Part shown: one piece after another, positions 35,801-48,500 of the stretch | Position numbering within the stretch: position 1 is the first letter of the stretch | Layout of the letters: every line of letters begins with the position of its first letter | DNA from: Macropodus opercularis | Taxonomy: Eukaryota > Chordata > Actinopteri > Anabantiformes > Osphronemidae | NCBI GenBank assembly: GCA_030770545.1 | Contig: CM061107.1 | Location: 6,722,001-6,786,000, forward strand | Length of the DNA stretch: 64,000 bases | Direction: 5' to 3' | Position numbers and translations under genes: made by a program | The notes under the pieces: model-generated | Seen by the model: the letters and a program-made list of their open reading frames with translations, nothing else | Database searches by the model: none | What the model was told of the DNA's origin: nothing

Positions 35801-36308
35801 TGTGCCACATATCCTCCGCCTCCTCTGGCACCAGAGTCACCTGGCTGAAGAATTAACAGTCAATAAAAGGCCTGCCTTCATGTTAGTGATCGGTTAGATT
35901 AGGCTTTGTTGACCACAACAATAATCGTTGGGTACCTTCTCACTAAAAGACAAAGATGGTGCAATGAGGGAGGAGGATACATGCTGGTGCAGTAGTGATG
36001 GACAGTGAAGGAATCGAGAGGTCCCTCAGAACCCGTTTGGTCTGACAGTGAAGCTAAAGCTACACTTACTGAGTTTTAGTACAATGTTGGCTCCAGAGCA
36101 ATTTTCGTCTCCGTGTTATTATACAGTAAATACGACCAGATAAACAAATGCTAAAAGGAAAACACACAGCGTTTTGAACATGTACCACGGCTGAGCTGAC
36201 ACATGTGGACTCAGCTGTAAAGTAGCATATTGGTTAGCTTGCTAACATCAGCTAGCTAGCAACTCACCCGGCATTATCCTTTTCAATGTCTTTATGGAGC
36301 AGCTTCAT
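32827..36308 (-). CDS. pelo: Pelota, ribosome-rescue factor
   Basis: Pelota is the eRF1-like partner of HBS1L. It enters stalled ribosomes with an empty A site and dissociates them with ABCE1, driving no-go and non-stop decay (family knowledge). Coding exons on the minus strand, in gene order: 36308-36268, 35844-35752, 35660-35510, 35401-35311, 34759-34596, 34436-34376, 34257-34096, 34011-33965, 33873-33800, 33718-33647, 33418-33344, 33242-33211 and 32921-32827. They sum to 385 residues, the same as human. Landmarks: MKLLHKDIEKDNAG at the N-terminus (Sm-like domain 1, about 1-130), IPRKRKGS in the central domain, VVKCILVASPGFVKDQF, NRPKFMLVHSSSGHKYSL, then SLHVSGEQLTQLSGVAAILRF split across the last two coding exons and an acidic DSSSDGD end. 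Confidence 0.97.
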
Positions 36309-37171
36309 GTCGGATGGCCGTCGGATACAAACACAATAACTATTGGGTTGAAGGTGATATGTTTACCCAGGCCAGGATCATGTTTATGTAACAATAACGT
36401 CAAATTTGCAGACGAGCTAAGCCATGTCACAACTTCAGAATGAATCGTGTTGCCAGGCGCTAGGACATTGCGTCATGCCAGAATACGTCGTCAACACTCT
36501 CCATCTTGGTCACTTCCGTAGGTGTCCCTCGACACATATTGAGGAGCGCATACGTACACACTTGATTAAACGTGTCCAAGTGTTGTTTTTTCGCGTGTTG
36601 TTGGGCGACGGCTTGTATATTAAATCGACAACGCGTGAAATACATCTGAAAATGTTTAAACTCTACATAGTGTTATGAGACGAGAAAATGCTGACGGACG
36701 CTGAAAACTGCCAATTAGAAGGAAAACGAGGTTCTGAAGTTCCGCCTATTGGCAAAACGAGCCAATGGCAACGTAGGTGCTATCAGGCCACTTCCGTTCA
36801 ACCTCGCTTTGAGCTAACGCTCGTCAAGCCTTTTTTTTGTCGATGGCATGGTGCTAGTGTATACGGCAGGGCCAGCGTTATCACGAGAAAAGACGGATAT
36901 TTAAAGTGAATTTGCGTGTTTAATCGCAAACAATTGACTCATGCGGGTTTTTAAATTTTATGTCAGCCGTCACGTCTTTAACAGTTCAACGCCCAGCCTC
37001 AGAATTTGAGGTTGCCTGTTCTGTTCAGGTTAGCTGGCTAGCGGGATAACGACACCTTAGCCGATTAACGCGAAACTAGTTAAGCTAACAGTAACTTTAG
37101 CCAATTAATAATTTCTGGCGTTACATCTTAAAGTGCGAGTTGTTTGAGACCGGTGCGAGTAGAGAAATAGC
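36309..37171. promoter_or_regulatory. Divergent promoter between pelo and ppp1c
   Basis: The two starts are 863 bases apart. The stretch has a YY1-type CCATCTTGG (36501-36509), ETS-type ACTTCCG at 36512-36518 and 36790-36796, and CCAAT boxes in both orientations (ATTGG 36748-36752, CCAAT 36762-36766). I see no TATA box. This is the usual make-up of a housekeeping bidirectional promoter. Confidence 0.6.
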
Positions 37172-40100
37172 ATGGCAGAGGCCGATAAGCTGAACATCGA
37201 CTCCATTATACAGCGTCTGCTTGAAGGTAAGACTCGCTGGTTTTTTTATTCACCGGGTAGCCATCTTAGCTAACAGGCTAGACAACGCTAACCATCTATA
37301 CAATGCAAGCAAGTTTAAGCTACTACTAAACGGGTCGCAGGATCTGAATTGACCACCAGTTGCATTTGGCCGCTGAAATCGTTTATCGTTTTCGTTGTTG
37401 TTCCGCCTTCCTGCAACAATTGCAAGCAAAACATTTCGTGTATGTGCGTTGTACTTTGCACAAATCCGACATGGTTTAATATGGAGAATTGGTGTCGCTA
37501 CCCTGCAAATAGAAATAAGCACGTAAAAATCAAGAGAAGAGCTCTCTGCACGTTTTTTTTTTCATAATTGTTGGGCACAATGTGCTATAAATGTAAAAAC
37601 ACTGAGCTAGATACGCGGACGAATCTGAGTGTGTTTATGTTATTATATAATTCATAAGGTGGCTTTTATTTAGCTATTAGCGTCCTAACTAATTACGTTT
37701 TTGGGTGGACTCAAAGCTTTAATTGCGAATGTCGTAAGGTGTGTTAAACATTGGAGACTTGATATTTTTGATTCTTGGCATAGACTGTAGATGAGCATTC
37801 AGTGTTAAGGGTGAACCCGCAAGAATGTGATTCACAGATTTCTGTGCAAATCTTTTCATGTCAACTCTGGGTGTAATGGTGGAGGATTGCATTCATGGTA
37901 CTAAATAGCATGGATGCCACCATCAAATGTGTGCAAACTGTTCTTAGCAATCTGGCATTTTTGCAAGTAAGCTTTGTATTGTATTGTAATTTTTATTTCT
38001 CCTTTTAGAAACATAAAGCACATTTTTGCATAATTAGTGTTTTTTTTTCTTTTTAATGCTATTTGTCCAAGTGACGATGTGTTTTACAAATATTAACAAT
38101 TAATATTGCTGTTGCTCGCAGTGTATTGTGTACCACTCACGGTTTTATTTTGTGCAGTTAAAGGCTCCAGACCTGGCAAAAATGTACAGCTGACAGAGAA
38201 CGAAATCCGTGGTCTTTGCCTCAAATCCCGGGAGATCTTCCTCAGTCAGCCAATCCTGCTTGAACTTGAGGCGCCCCTGAAGATTTGTGGTGAGGCTTAG
38301 TTATGTTCTTTAGAGTCTAGGGAATTCTCAAGTGTGGTCACATTGATGGCTTATGTAGCTTAGAATCCTGGTGTTTTATACAAATGCTTACATTGACATT
38401 ATGCTGTGCTTTAATGTTTAATGCTGAAGCTTTTTAAGCGACAGTCGATAAAAATAAAAAAAAGTCTAGTAATTGCACAGAATTACTAAAACATTTGGCA
38501 GTGTCACTGTGACCTTGTTGCAAAATTGTGTAACTGAAGGGATAAACCAATATTTGCCATTACACTGTTATGCACTTGAAATCTTACTGCGACTGTGTAC
38601 TGCAGATGCTATTCAATTAATAATGCTTTGTAATTGAGAAAGGACCAAATTCCAGGAACTGGCAGTGTTGAACTGTAAACAGAGTTGTCAATGTTCTCTC
38701 TTTAAATACAAGCTTGCATAATTAGATGTTTTATCATCGCAGTAACAAGCCAGGCAGCCCAGGATTAACTGTTTATTTAAAATAGTATGTGGATAATCAT
38801 GGCCCAGCAGCTTGTTAGTTTAAATAATATTGTAATATCTCTTGTCCTTTAGTTTTGCACATACATGATATTCACATCTAACACCCGTTTCCACTCTACT
38901 TGCTTGTCTTACTAGGTGATGTTCATGGGCAGTACTATGATCTGCTGCGACTGTTTGAATATGGGGGCTTTCCTCCTGAGAGCAACTACCTGTTCCTCGG
39001 GGACTATGTAGACAGAGGAAAGCAGTCCCTAGAAACCATCTGCTTGTTGCTGGCTTACAAGATCAAATACCCAGAAAACTTCTTTCTGCTGAGAGGAAAC
39101 CATGAGTGTGCCTCAATTAACAGAATATATGGCTTCTATGATGAGTGTAAGTCTTGTGGTATGCATTCAGAAACAGATATCAATCCTGCAACTAATAGCC
39201 AGTACTATGATTACAAATCTGAGATTTAAACCCGTAGACCTTGTGTACAAAAGGTAATGGATTATAACACACACTTTAAAGATTACTTCCATTAAATATT
39301 GAACAACTGACAAATGGCAGTTGAGTACTAGAGCAGTATACATAGAACCACAAAATTTAAATAAGGAGAAGTTCATTTTTATGCATGTTTTGATTTTAAT
39401 CAGTTTTAAGATGTAATTGTGGTTTTGTTTTGCCTCACAGGTAAGAGGCGATACAACATAAAGCTCTGGAAGACCTTCACGGACTGTTTTAACTGTTTGC
39501 CTGTTGCAGCCATTGTTGATGAGAAGATCTTCTGTTGCCATGGAGGTATCATTAACCGGTTCATTTGGCTGGCATGTGCACACACAACTGTCCATCTGTT
39601 GTTACAGTCAACAGAAGAGTCAGTGTCTTGCATGATCTTAATCTGTTGTTAGGATATTTATATTTTAAATAGTGAGGTTCTATCTGGAAGTTAAAATATA
39701 ATCACCCCTAACCTGCCTACAGAGCCCTCTTTATCTTGAACTTCTAATCGCACCTTCTGTTGTGCGTGTAAGAGCTTTTAAATATAGAAATCAATACAGT
39801 TTAACACCTTCTCTGCTACAGGTTGTTGAGATAAGTGCAACTTCAATCTCTTCTTTTATGGGTCAAGTTTATATTGTATGATTTTATAGTTGCCTACCTG
39901 CTGACTAAGTTGAAATGTTTCGATAAATAATGTCCTTATTCTCCTTCTAATAATTCAAAGCATCATAGCATCAAGGGCTGTTTGTAATATGTTATAGACT
40001 TTATATTTGACTTTTGCCTAATATTTAGCTGTGTTCTACCTCAGGCCTCTCCCCAGACCTCCAGTCTATGGAGCAGATCAGAAGGGTCATGCGTCCCACT

Positions 40101-40834
40101 GACGTTCCTGACCAAGGCCTCCTCTGTGACCTGCTCTGGGCCGACCCTGACAAGGATGTACTGGGCTGGGGCGAGAACGACCGTGGTGTCTCGTTCACTT
40201 TTGGTGCTGATGTGGTTACAAAATTCCTCCACAAGCATGACATGGACTTAATTTGTCGGGCCCATCAGGTCAGTAGATGCTTTAGGTTTTAGGTATATTA
40301 TTTTTTGAGGTAGGAATGTAAGGTAGTTAAAATAAATAGAGCAGTGTTTACTCTGATGCTTTAGTGTTATGTTAAAGGTCTGTGTAATTGACTGATTTAA
40401 ATGCATGTTTGGCAATGTTCTATCATACACTGAGAAAATAATGAAACTTCCCCTAAAACAACATTTAACAACCTGTCATGTATCTGATTTCAGGTGGTTG
40501 AGGATGGATATGAGTTCTTTGCAAAGAGGCAGCTGGTGACACTGTTCTCAGCCCCAAACTACTGCGGCGAGTTCGACAATGCTGGAGCCATGATGAGTGT
40601 AGATGAGACCCTGATGTGCTCATTCCAGGTAAGTGACTGAACTGGCTCACCATGCAAATGTTTCACACTTTTTTACAAAACAGCCCTGTTTTATTATAAT
40701 TTGCTCAAGTGTTTTCTCTTTTTTTTTTTTCTCTTTGGCAGATTCTCAAACCTGCGGACAAGAAGCTGTTTTATGGCGGAGGGGGCATGGGCTCTGGTCG
40801 CCCAGTCACTCCACCCAGGAAAGCTAAAAAATGA
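37172..40834 (+). CDS. ppp1ca: Protein phosphatase 1 catalytic subunit, alpha-like
   Basis: This is the PP1 Ser/Thr phosphatase catalytic subunit, directed by regulatory subunits to glycogen, myosin, chromatin and spindle targets (family knowledge). Coding exons: 37172-37226, 38158-38289, 38916-39146, 39441-39545, 40045-40268, 40494-40628 and 40742-40834, giving 324 residues. The metal-site motifs GDVHGQYYD, GDYVDRG, RGNHE and CCHGG are all present, as is the SAPNYCGEFDNAGA loop. The N-terminus MAEADKLNIDSIIQRLLE looks gamma-like. The C-terminus has the Cdk site RPVTPPR followed by KAKK, with a Gly-rich insert instead of the mammalian alpha or gamma tail, so the paralogue (ppp1caa/cab-type against ppp1cc) is not fully certain. 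Poly(A) signal AATAAA at 41564-41569. Confidence 0.92.
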
Positions 40835-43800
40835 CACCAGTAGTCTGCCCTTGACCTGCAAACCTTCCCTCCTGCCCTCTCTACCTCTCTTCTCCTTTCT
40901 TTCACCAAACAGCCAGAAATCAAACCTATACCCAGGGCTTTTTTTCCTTTTTTATCTGTACTTCTTAAAACATTTAATGTTACGAATTGTCTGAACGAGA
41001 GCGAAGTGAGCGACTGAATGAATGCACGAATGGTAGTGAACATTAAAATGTGTGTGTGTGAGTATTAGAGATTTATACTTTCCCCCCTCTTGCCACTCGT
41101 TCCATGGAATGGTTGAAACCACAGTGTCTGTACAGTAATTCTGACTGTAACGCAGGGTCTGGATATAGTGGGAGTTTGCTGATATGATGAAGCGAACCCC
41201 TGCCAGCAGGTGTTGTTTGTGTGGATGAGTGTGTGCGTGGATGTGGAGGAGGGAAGTATTTCATTTTCCCAGTCCTCTGTACTGTAAAATCTCAGAAACA
41301 GGTGTGTGTGTGTATGTGTGCGTGCTTGCAGTGTCTTGCTTTTGTGAGTGTGACGTCTTGGTATCGTTGATCGGGAAGAAGAGTGTTGCTTGAACATACA
41401 TTGGCAAGCACACGTTTACGTACGTACACACACACACACACACGACTTCAGATTCATATGAGCCAGAGCTGTAAAAACCCCATACAGTTTAGGTTTGTAC
41501 AGATTTGATTACTTGAAAGAGATTTTTTGTGAGTTCGTTTTGTAGTCTTTCATCAAGTTGACCAATAAAGCGAGAATCTGAGTTACACCGTGTGCTCGTT
41601 GTTTTTATATTAATGTGCTGTACTATAAAATGTATTGGGGAAAGCTTCTATCAGCTCGTGTTCTGTTTGTAGGATGGTATAACTGATTTTGTTAATCATT
41701 TCTGTTCATGTTTGCATTGAAAATGTCCACATGGAGGCAGTGTTGAGCTACTTTAGCTCCTTGACTGTAGTTAGAAAACTACCATATACATTTCACAAGT
41801 ATGTATTAAACAGTGGTGGTTCACTGCTGCTTTACTGAAAATAGTTTCTCAGATCCGATTGTCAGTTTAAATATCTTTCAAATGACTTTTACCTACTGTT
41901 GCTACATGCTGAACTCTGTCTGTCGTTTACGTTCCTCATTCTATATTTATCAAAAAAGGATTGCATTTCTGCCGTAGGCATTTCTCAGGCTCCTTTTCAT
42001 TCATTTGTCTTCCTGTCATCAACACCCTCCTTAAAGATGCTCTGTCCATGACTAGTGAGGGGTTTGGTGTTTTTGTTTGATGTTTTAAGTCTGATTGCAC
42101 AGTGGCCCAAACATCAATAATAAGAGTTAATTACAAAATCAAAGCTGTAATTTTTGTCATGTCCTGGTGTAGAAGCCAGTGTAGTTAAGACCAAATGTTA
42201 AGGCTGCGTCTATCTCCTGGCCTGTGGTGGCTCCAACCTTTCCCCTCCTTCAAAACTACAATCCTGTGTACATTTATAGCGCAAATGGAGACTTAACATA
42301 GGTTGTCACAATTTTGTCACTGGCTATGTGGTCTCGGATTCTTCCTGCGGTGTCTTTACAGGATCATGTTTCTAAATTCTGTGTTGGGTCACTGAGCCTG
42401 AAGGAGTCCAGCATGAGTTGGATCCTGCTATGGGTAGTTCACCTTTACCTTCACCTTTAGTACAATTCAAGCTGTCGTTTTTATAAAAACATTTCAAACC
42501 GTCTCACACCACTGAGCCCTCAGTAACAGAATACACAGAGTAGTATTCTCCTCTCTGACAGGATTTCTAACCTTATAAAAGCAGAATTAAGGTCAGAGCA
42601 GTTCCTTCTAAACATACTCCACATTTTCAGTCTCACTTATTACCAGCACATCCTCCAAGCGTAGGCGGATCCGGAAAAGCAACTTTTGGTCAACAGGCTC
42701 ACTTTCCCGTTGACTCCCCAGTGGCTTATGTAGTACAGCCGTACGTGTGAGGAATGGTGTGAACAACTGAGGACCCACATGGATACTGATGATGCTGTGG
42801 AGTCAGATGTGTCCTCCAACATCTTATTTTTTTTCTCAGCTGATAAAAGTTAGACACATGAGCCTGAAGTGAAGGCATTCTGAAATAAAAAAGCTGCAAA
42901 GCTGTCATGGTGCCACGTCCAGCAGCACAGTGTCACCTGCTCTATTTATATCTCAGGAGGAATTCTGGATTCAGAGACTCAGCTGCCACTTCTATTATTA
43001 CTATTAGCTAATGCTGTAACAAGTACCCCGCTAACACCAATGCTGTACCTCCTTTATCCACGGCCTTATTGCCCAGTACTAATTATGTCTTCACTGTCAA
43101 CGCAACACGTGATGTGCATGAATAGAGAAATGTTTATTAGGTAAGTGCAGGTAAAGATGCATTTTTCCCTTGAGCCTTGGTGAAGCACAGAGTCAGTTTT
43201 AACCACTGGTGTGATTGTTGCAGAAGACGTGTAAGTGACATATTGAGCACAGGCTTGTGTATCACCTCGTGTTTCCTGGCTCCACATCATATGTTGCCTT
43301 GTGTCCGTCTCTGCTTGTACCGTGCAAGTCAGCAGAGATTGCGTAAGATTGCTGAACCACCACGGTACTTAACACTTGTTCAGAACTGGGAACGGCCTGG
43401 CACGAGGGAGTGGCACGATGGCTGCGCTCGGAGGCGGTGGGTGTCCCGGCTTGCAGGGGTTTACGCTGTAGTATTCCCTGCACACACGGGCTTACTGACG
43501 CTTCAGCGATAGACACAGGCGGAAGATGGAGGGGAGTGAGGGAGAAACATTATCCTTCTGGGATATTGAGTTAAATGTCACTCCTCTGCCCTGAGGGAGA
43601 CACTGACAGGCCGACCCCTATCACAGCCCCTAAACTTCAGAGGTCAGAGCGGCTGTACAACAGCTGAGGCCTGGGGAACGACTGGGTTGAAACAGAGATG
43701 GGGACACGGGCGGCATAATTATTTTTTCAACATGTCCAGGAACAAGCAGTTCTTTTACCCGTAGGTGCTGGGCACGTTGATGAAATTCACACTTTCACCG

Positions 43801-45382
43801 TTAATGTCCTTTCAGGTCAGCTGACCTATACTTTGTATACTTGATTGTAAATGTGTTTAGACGAGCTTCTTCTTTCTCTACTGCTGCTGGTTGTCACCCT
43901 CCTCTACGTCACAGATAATTTACTACACCTGCTTGGAATGCGACTGCCCTTTAGCCGCAACGGGCCACAGAGCCGGGTCAGTTGGTCACCAGCAGCTGAC
44001 TGGAACCAAGACGGCTGCCATAATAACAACTTCCCCTTTTAGAAATTCTCTGTGGGAGGGGAGCAGAAGATATTCGCTCATTAAGCTGCATAATGTGATA
44101 TATGGGAGTAAAGTCTACTTTACGGTGTAAACAAACTGATCTACAACACAACAGCACAACAAACGCAGTAATAATGTGTCTTGTAGCCGTCAGGGGAGCG
44201 GCGACCACTGCTGGTCTCACATGAACACCTGTCGGTATATTGATCTGCAACGGCGACACGGATTCTTGCCTATAAAGGACTGTGCACCAACAAGCAGCCT
44301 GTTTACTGCCGTTAAAACAAATAGTAAATCAACATTACAGCATCCAGATTCACACTGAATGAATACTCAATTGCTTTGTACTTCAGGAACACTTGTCAGG
44401 GATGAGAAATAAGAAACACAAACAAACTAATGTGTTGATATAAAAAAAAAAAAATTTAAACTTTGTGCAGATTTTTAGATAGTGATCAAGACTGCGTTGA
44501 GCTAATAAACCCAGCATGTAATGTTATTCTTTCTACTCCTTGTCAGGAACAAATCCACTGCTCCAGTGCCACCACAAGAGGACATTGTGCTTCACTGATT
44601 GACACTTAGTGGCTGATGGGTCTGCTGTGCCTTCGCTGCCTCATAAAAAAAGAGAAATAAAACCCGATCCTCCTGTATCTGCAGGAGGGGGCCTGTGCTC
44701 TGTGGGACGGTAGCATGACACGCTGGCTGTCCTCTTGGCATTCCTGTCCCCAGGCCATTCCTCTACTATACACTCACTTTCTTCTCTCCTCTGTCAGATC
44801 GTTTTTACGAGCGCTTGTTGTGTTCGTAACGCGGCGTGTGACTGTGAGACCTTCTTTTCAGCTCGTTCTGATTGCGATGCTTACGTTGCGGCCGCTCGTT
44901 CTCGTGCTACGTTATCGCCCTTCCTTCCTCTTTCTTTCAGTACGTGTCTCGTTCTCGTGAGGGCTCGTTGGCCCGGCCACCTTCCTCAGCAGATACCAGT
45001 TGAGCCGTCACTCATTGCACCCCCTCTTCCCCCTTTTCTCCTTCTGGATGTTCTCCTGTCTCACTCTCTCACCTTCTCCCTTCGTCTTATTCCACTGACC
45101 ATGCATGTTCCAAAAACAGATCTCATTTTCATCCACAGTGCCCCCCCTCCGCCAGCCCCCTGCATCACCACTCTCCTGCATTACCTCCTTTCTAAATCCA
45201 AGCCCTGTCCACAGTTCCTGTCCAAGCCCACCATCTCACCTCTTCATGGCTCCACCTCGAACCCCACCCTAACCCCCTCGCCATGTCCTCCCATGGTGGA
45301 ATTTGGAGGCGTGTGTCAGCGGGGTGTCCACCAATCCTGAGCCTTTTGCTGGTATAAAGCCCTCAGCATGTATGCGCCTATT
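40835..45382. other. ppp1c 3' UTR and gene-poor region upstream of atp2a1
   Basis: The ppp1c 3' UTR has TG-rich and AC-rich simple tracts (for example 41426-41442) and ends near the AATAAA at 41564-41569. From 41.6 to 45.3 kb I find no supported gene. A C/T-rich stretch at 44.7-45.3 kb gives a 201-codon open frame that looks spurious. Muscle enhancers for atp2a1 could lie here, but I cannot point to one. Confidence 0.55.
45331..45358 (+). promoter_or_regulatory. CCAAT and TATA boxes of atp2a1
   Basis: CCAAT lies at 45331-45335 and TATAAA at 45353-45358. The expected transcription start is near 45385, about 140 bases before the ATG at 45526, with no intron needed between them. A TATA-driven promoter fits a highly expressed muscle gene. 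Confidence 0.7.
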
Positions 45383-45525
45383 CGCTCTTTCTGTCAGTCC
45401 AGCACTCCTGAATTGGAGGGTGCCACACTTTTAGTTGAGGGTGGTGGACCAAGGGTGAACACTGCAGAGAACAACAGAGAAGTAAAAGAGCGCGGATAGG
45501 CCGACCCCTTGTCTATCCACAGAGG

Positions 45526-48500
45526 ATGGAGAACGCACACGCCAAGACGCCGGCAGAATGCCTGACTTACTTCGGGGTGAATGAAAACACTGGTCTCAGT
45601 CCCGACCAGTTCAAGAAGAGCCTGGAGAAGTATGGCTTCAATGGTGAGAGTGTGGGCAACAGGGTTGGGGTGGAAGGCCCAGAGAAAGAAGGATTGTTAC
45701 GTAGCAACTAAGAAACCTTTACCCTTCTCTTATTTGTGCTATGAAAGTATTGCACAAGGCAAAGCAACTTTTGCTGCAATAAAGCGCTTTCCTGAGTAAA
45801 CACCGGCGGAGATGCTCCAGTTCGGACTGATTGAGATTTTGCATGTGGTGCTTTTTTAGAGGGGAGTTGCAACAGCTGAGACATTGAGAAGCAGAGACTT
45901 TGAGGGCTTTGACGAGCTATTTAAAGAGAGCCAAAGAAGATGGCTGGAGAGCGAGAGAGACAGGTGATGGCTCAAGATGCTTCCTGGCGTTAACAGGAGA
46001 GGTGGATAATTTTAGGCTGGTTAAAAGGGCTCATGGCTGTAATATGGTTGCTGATCAATGGCCGGTGGAATTACACAGCAAAGATCAAAGTTTCTGTTGC
46101 TTTTTAGTGCAGCATTAATACTGTTGTTTATTTGTTTACTTGGCGAGGAGCCGAGCAGATTGTTTCCTAAGCTTGTGCTGGAAATGAAAGGAGCCGATTC
46201 AGTATGAAATAACTATACAGTACAATGGCCTTTTAAACAGTTTAAACCATTTAAACACACGACTGGAGTCATCATGCAGAGTTGTGAGCTAGAGGAAGTT
46301 AGGGAGAAGCCATCAAGCTTGTGGTTCTCTTTATTATTATACCCAGATTCATAAGTGTTGATGTTCATTAACAACCAATCTTTTTATTTCCTTCCTGTCT
46401 CTATGCCGCTGACTCCACATCACTCCTTCATCTGTGCGTCCAACTTCAGAGCTGCCTGCTGAGGAGGGTAAGCACCAGGCACATTTACAAAACCAGTCAC
46501 ACTGGAATCATTTTGAAATCTGAATAAGAGGTAGAGACACCGGAATTTGACCCTGGAGGGTCATCGGCCTACAGATGGGCGCTAATAAATATATGCAGGC
46601 GACATCTTTAATTGTGCAATGCCCACACACCTGACAGGCCCCTTGTCATAACCGCTGTGCACTGTCTATAGTTCCCACACAAATGCATCAAATGCAATGA
46701 CGATAATTATTTACGCTTTATATTCTTTTCCATTTCCTCGCGCAGGTAAGAGCATCTGGGAACTGGTCATTGAACAGTTTGAGGATCTGCTCGTCAGGAT
46801 CCTGCTTCTGGCTGCCTGCATCTCTTTTGTAAGGACATTTTTTAAAATACTAAAAATAATACTTTTATATAATTTTAATAATCAAGTGTAGTTAGTTGTA
46901 GGACAGACAAAAAAAAGACATCACATGGGATGCATTTGTAAATCTGAAGTCCAGCACACACTTTCTCACTTTTACATTTTTGGCACTTTGGTACAATAAT
47001 TTATGGGCAACCAAGTTTAAACAAACGTGCCGTTGACCACGTCTGGTCACTTTTTCAAGACAGCTTATCTCTCTCCAAGTTGCTCCACCCCTCCGTGTAT
47101 TTTTGAGGGCGACAACTTGAGAGGAGGGAGACAAATTGCGAAGGCTTGCAGGAGGTGTATTAATTCCTTTGCCCAGCTTTCACCCCTTAGGGCAGCTGTC
47201 ATGATGGCCTTAGAAGGCGAATATTGAGGAGCTAGTGAGAGATGGGGGTCAGGGAGGTATAGGGGGGCTGAAGGGTAAGGGTTTATTTTAAGTAAGCCCC
47301 AAGCTGAGGAGAGAAACTGAATCCTTCAGGAAAGGTCAGGCCTGAAGGAAGGAACGAAGGACTTCAACAGAAAGAGGGTCAAAGTCTGAAAGAGCAAAGA
47401 GATATGGGACTCTGAGATCGAATTATTCACAGTTATAATCATATTATGACGTACACAAATATTATTAAAAGAACAGGCCCAATAAATATTATTTTGAAGT
47501 TTTATATTGCTTGCTCTTGCATATAAGACCATGCAAAAAGAAACACATTTAGATAAAATCACTACATATGTCTGTGAGACGTCTCTTCACTAAGGTCAGA
47601 TTCAAATGATCCCGCTAACAGTCAGCTGAGTGAAGTTGGGTGTTTATGCCCTGACTCTGACTCTGACTCTCTCTCTCTGCTGCTTTGACCTCAGGTGCTG
47701 GCTTGGTTTGAGGAAGGCGAGGAGACCGTCACTGCCTTTGTGGAGCCCTTCGTCATCCTGCTCATCCTCATTGCTAACGCCGTTGTTGGCGTGTGGCAGG
47801 TCAGTGACACATATCCATTGCGATACAAGGTTTAGTTACAGCCATGTTTACTCCCAGTATGCGGTTGCTTAACTGACCGGAAAAATGCAAACGTTACACA
47901 ATCAAAGATACCTTAAACCATTATACACATATTTCAACATATATTACATTGATCAACCCCAGTTTATCTTCTGACAGCAGGCAATGCTTGATTGCAGTAT
48001 GCAAACCATGCTCTTCTGCATGGATGCCATTAAGTAACTGGAACTGCTCTTGTGCATTAGTCGCTGTGGGAACATTGCTGTTGCCACATCCCGGCCAAGT
48101 GTTGAAATCAGCTGCTTCACTCCTGCTTTTCCCATTAAAAACAAAAGTGACTTCAGCAGCCCGGTATTAGATCGGCCTCAGCTGAAATGTTATCCTCTCC
48201 AGTAACTTGGCTGAAAACAGCCTGCAGCCCCTTGTTGGCTTCCTCAACCAAATGGTGCAAATCACACGGACGTCTGTAACAATAAAAATCAGGAATATGT
48301 GTTGTGACCTACTCATATGTCATTTGGAGGGTTGTGTATCAGTGTGTACTTGCTACATGTTGTAACTCAAAGCCTCTTAGAGGACATCCCCAGTGTTAGA
48401 CCAAGGACAAAATGAGCATCATTTACATTCGAGCATGTTTCCATTAAGCCCATTTACATGTACAAACTCTTTCTGACTGCATTTCTATGCAGCTCTCATC

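Noticed and set aside
44735..45340. 201-codon open frame upstream of atp2a1
   Set aside because: The frame is rich in Ser, Leu and Pro because the DNA is C/T-rich; it has no domain, no splice context and runs into the atp2a1 promoter. Chance open frame.
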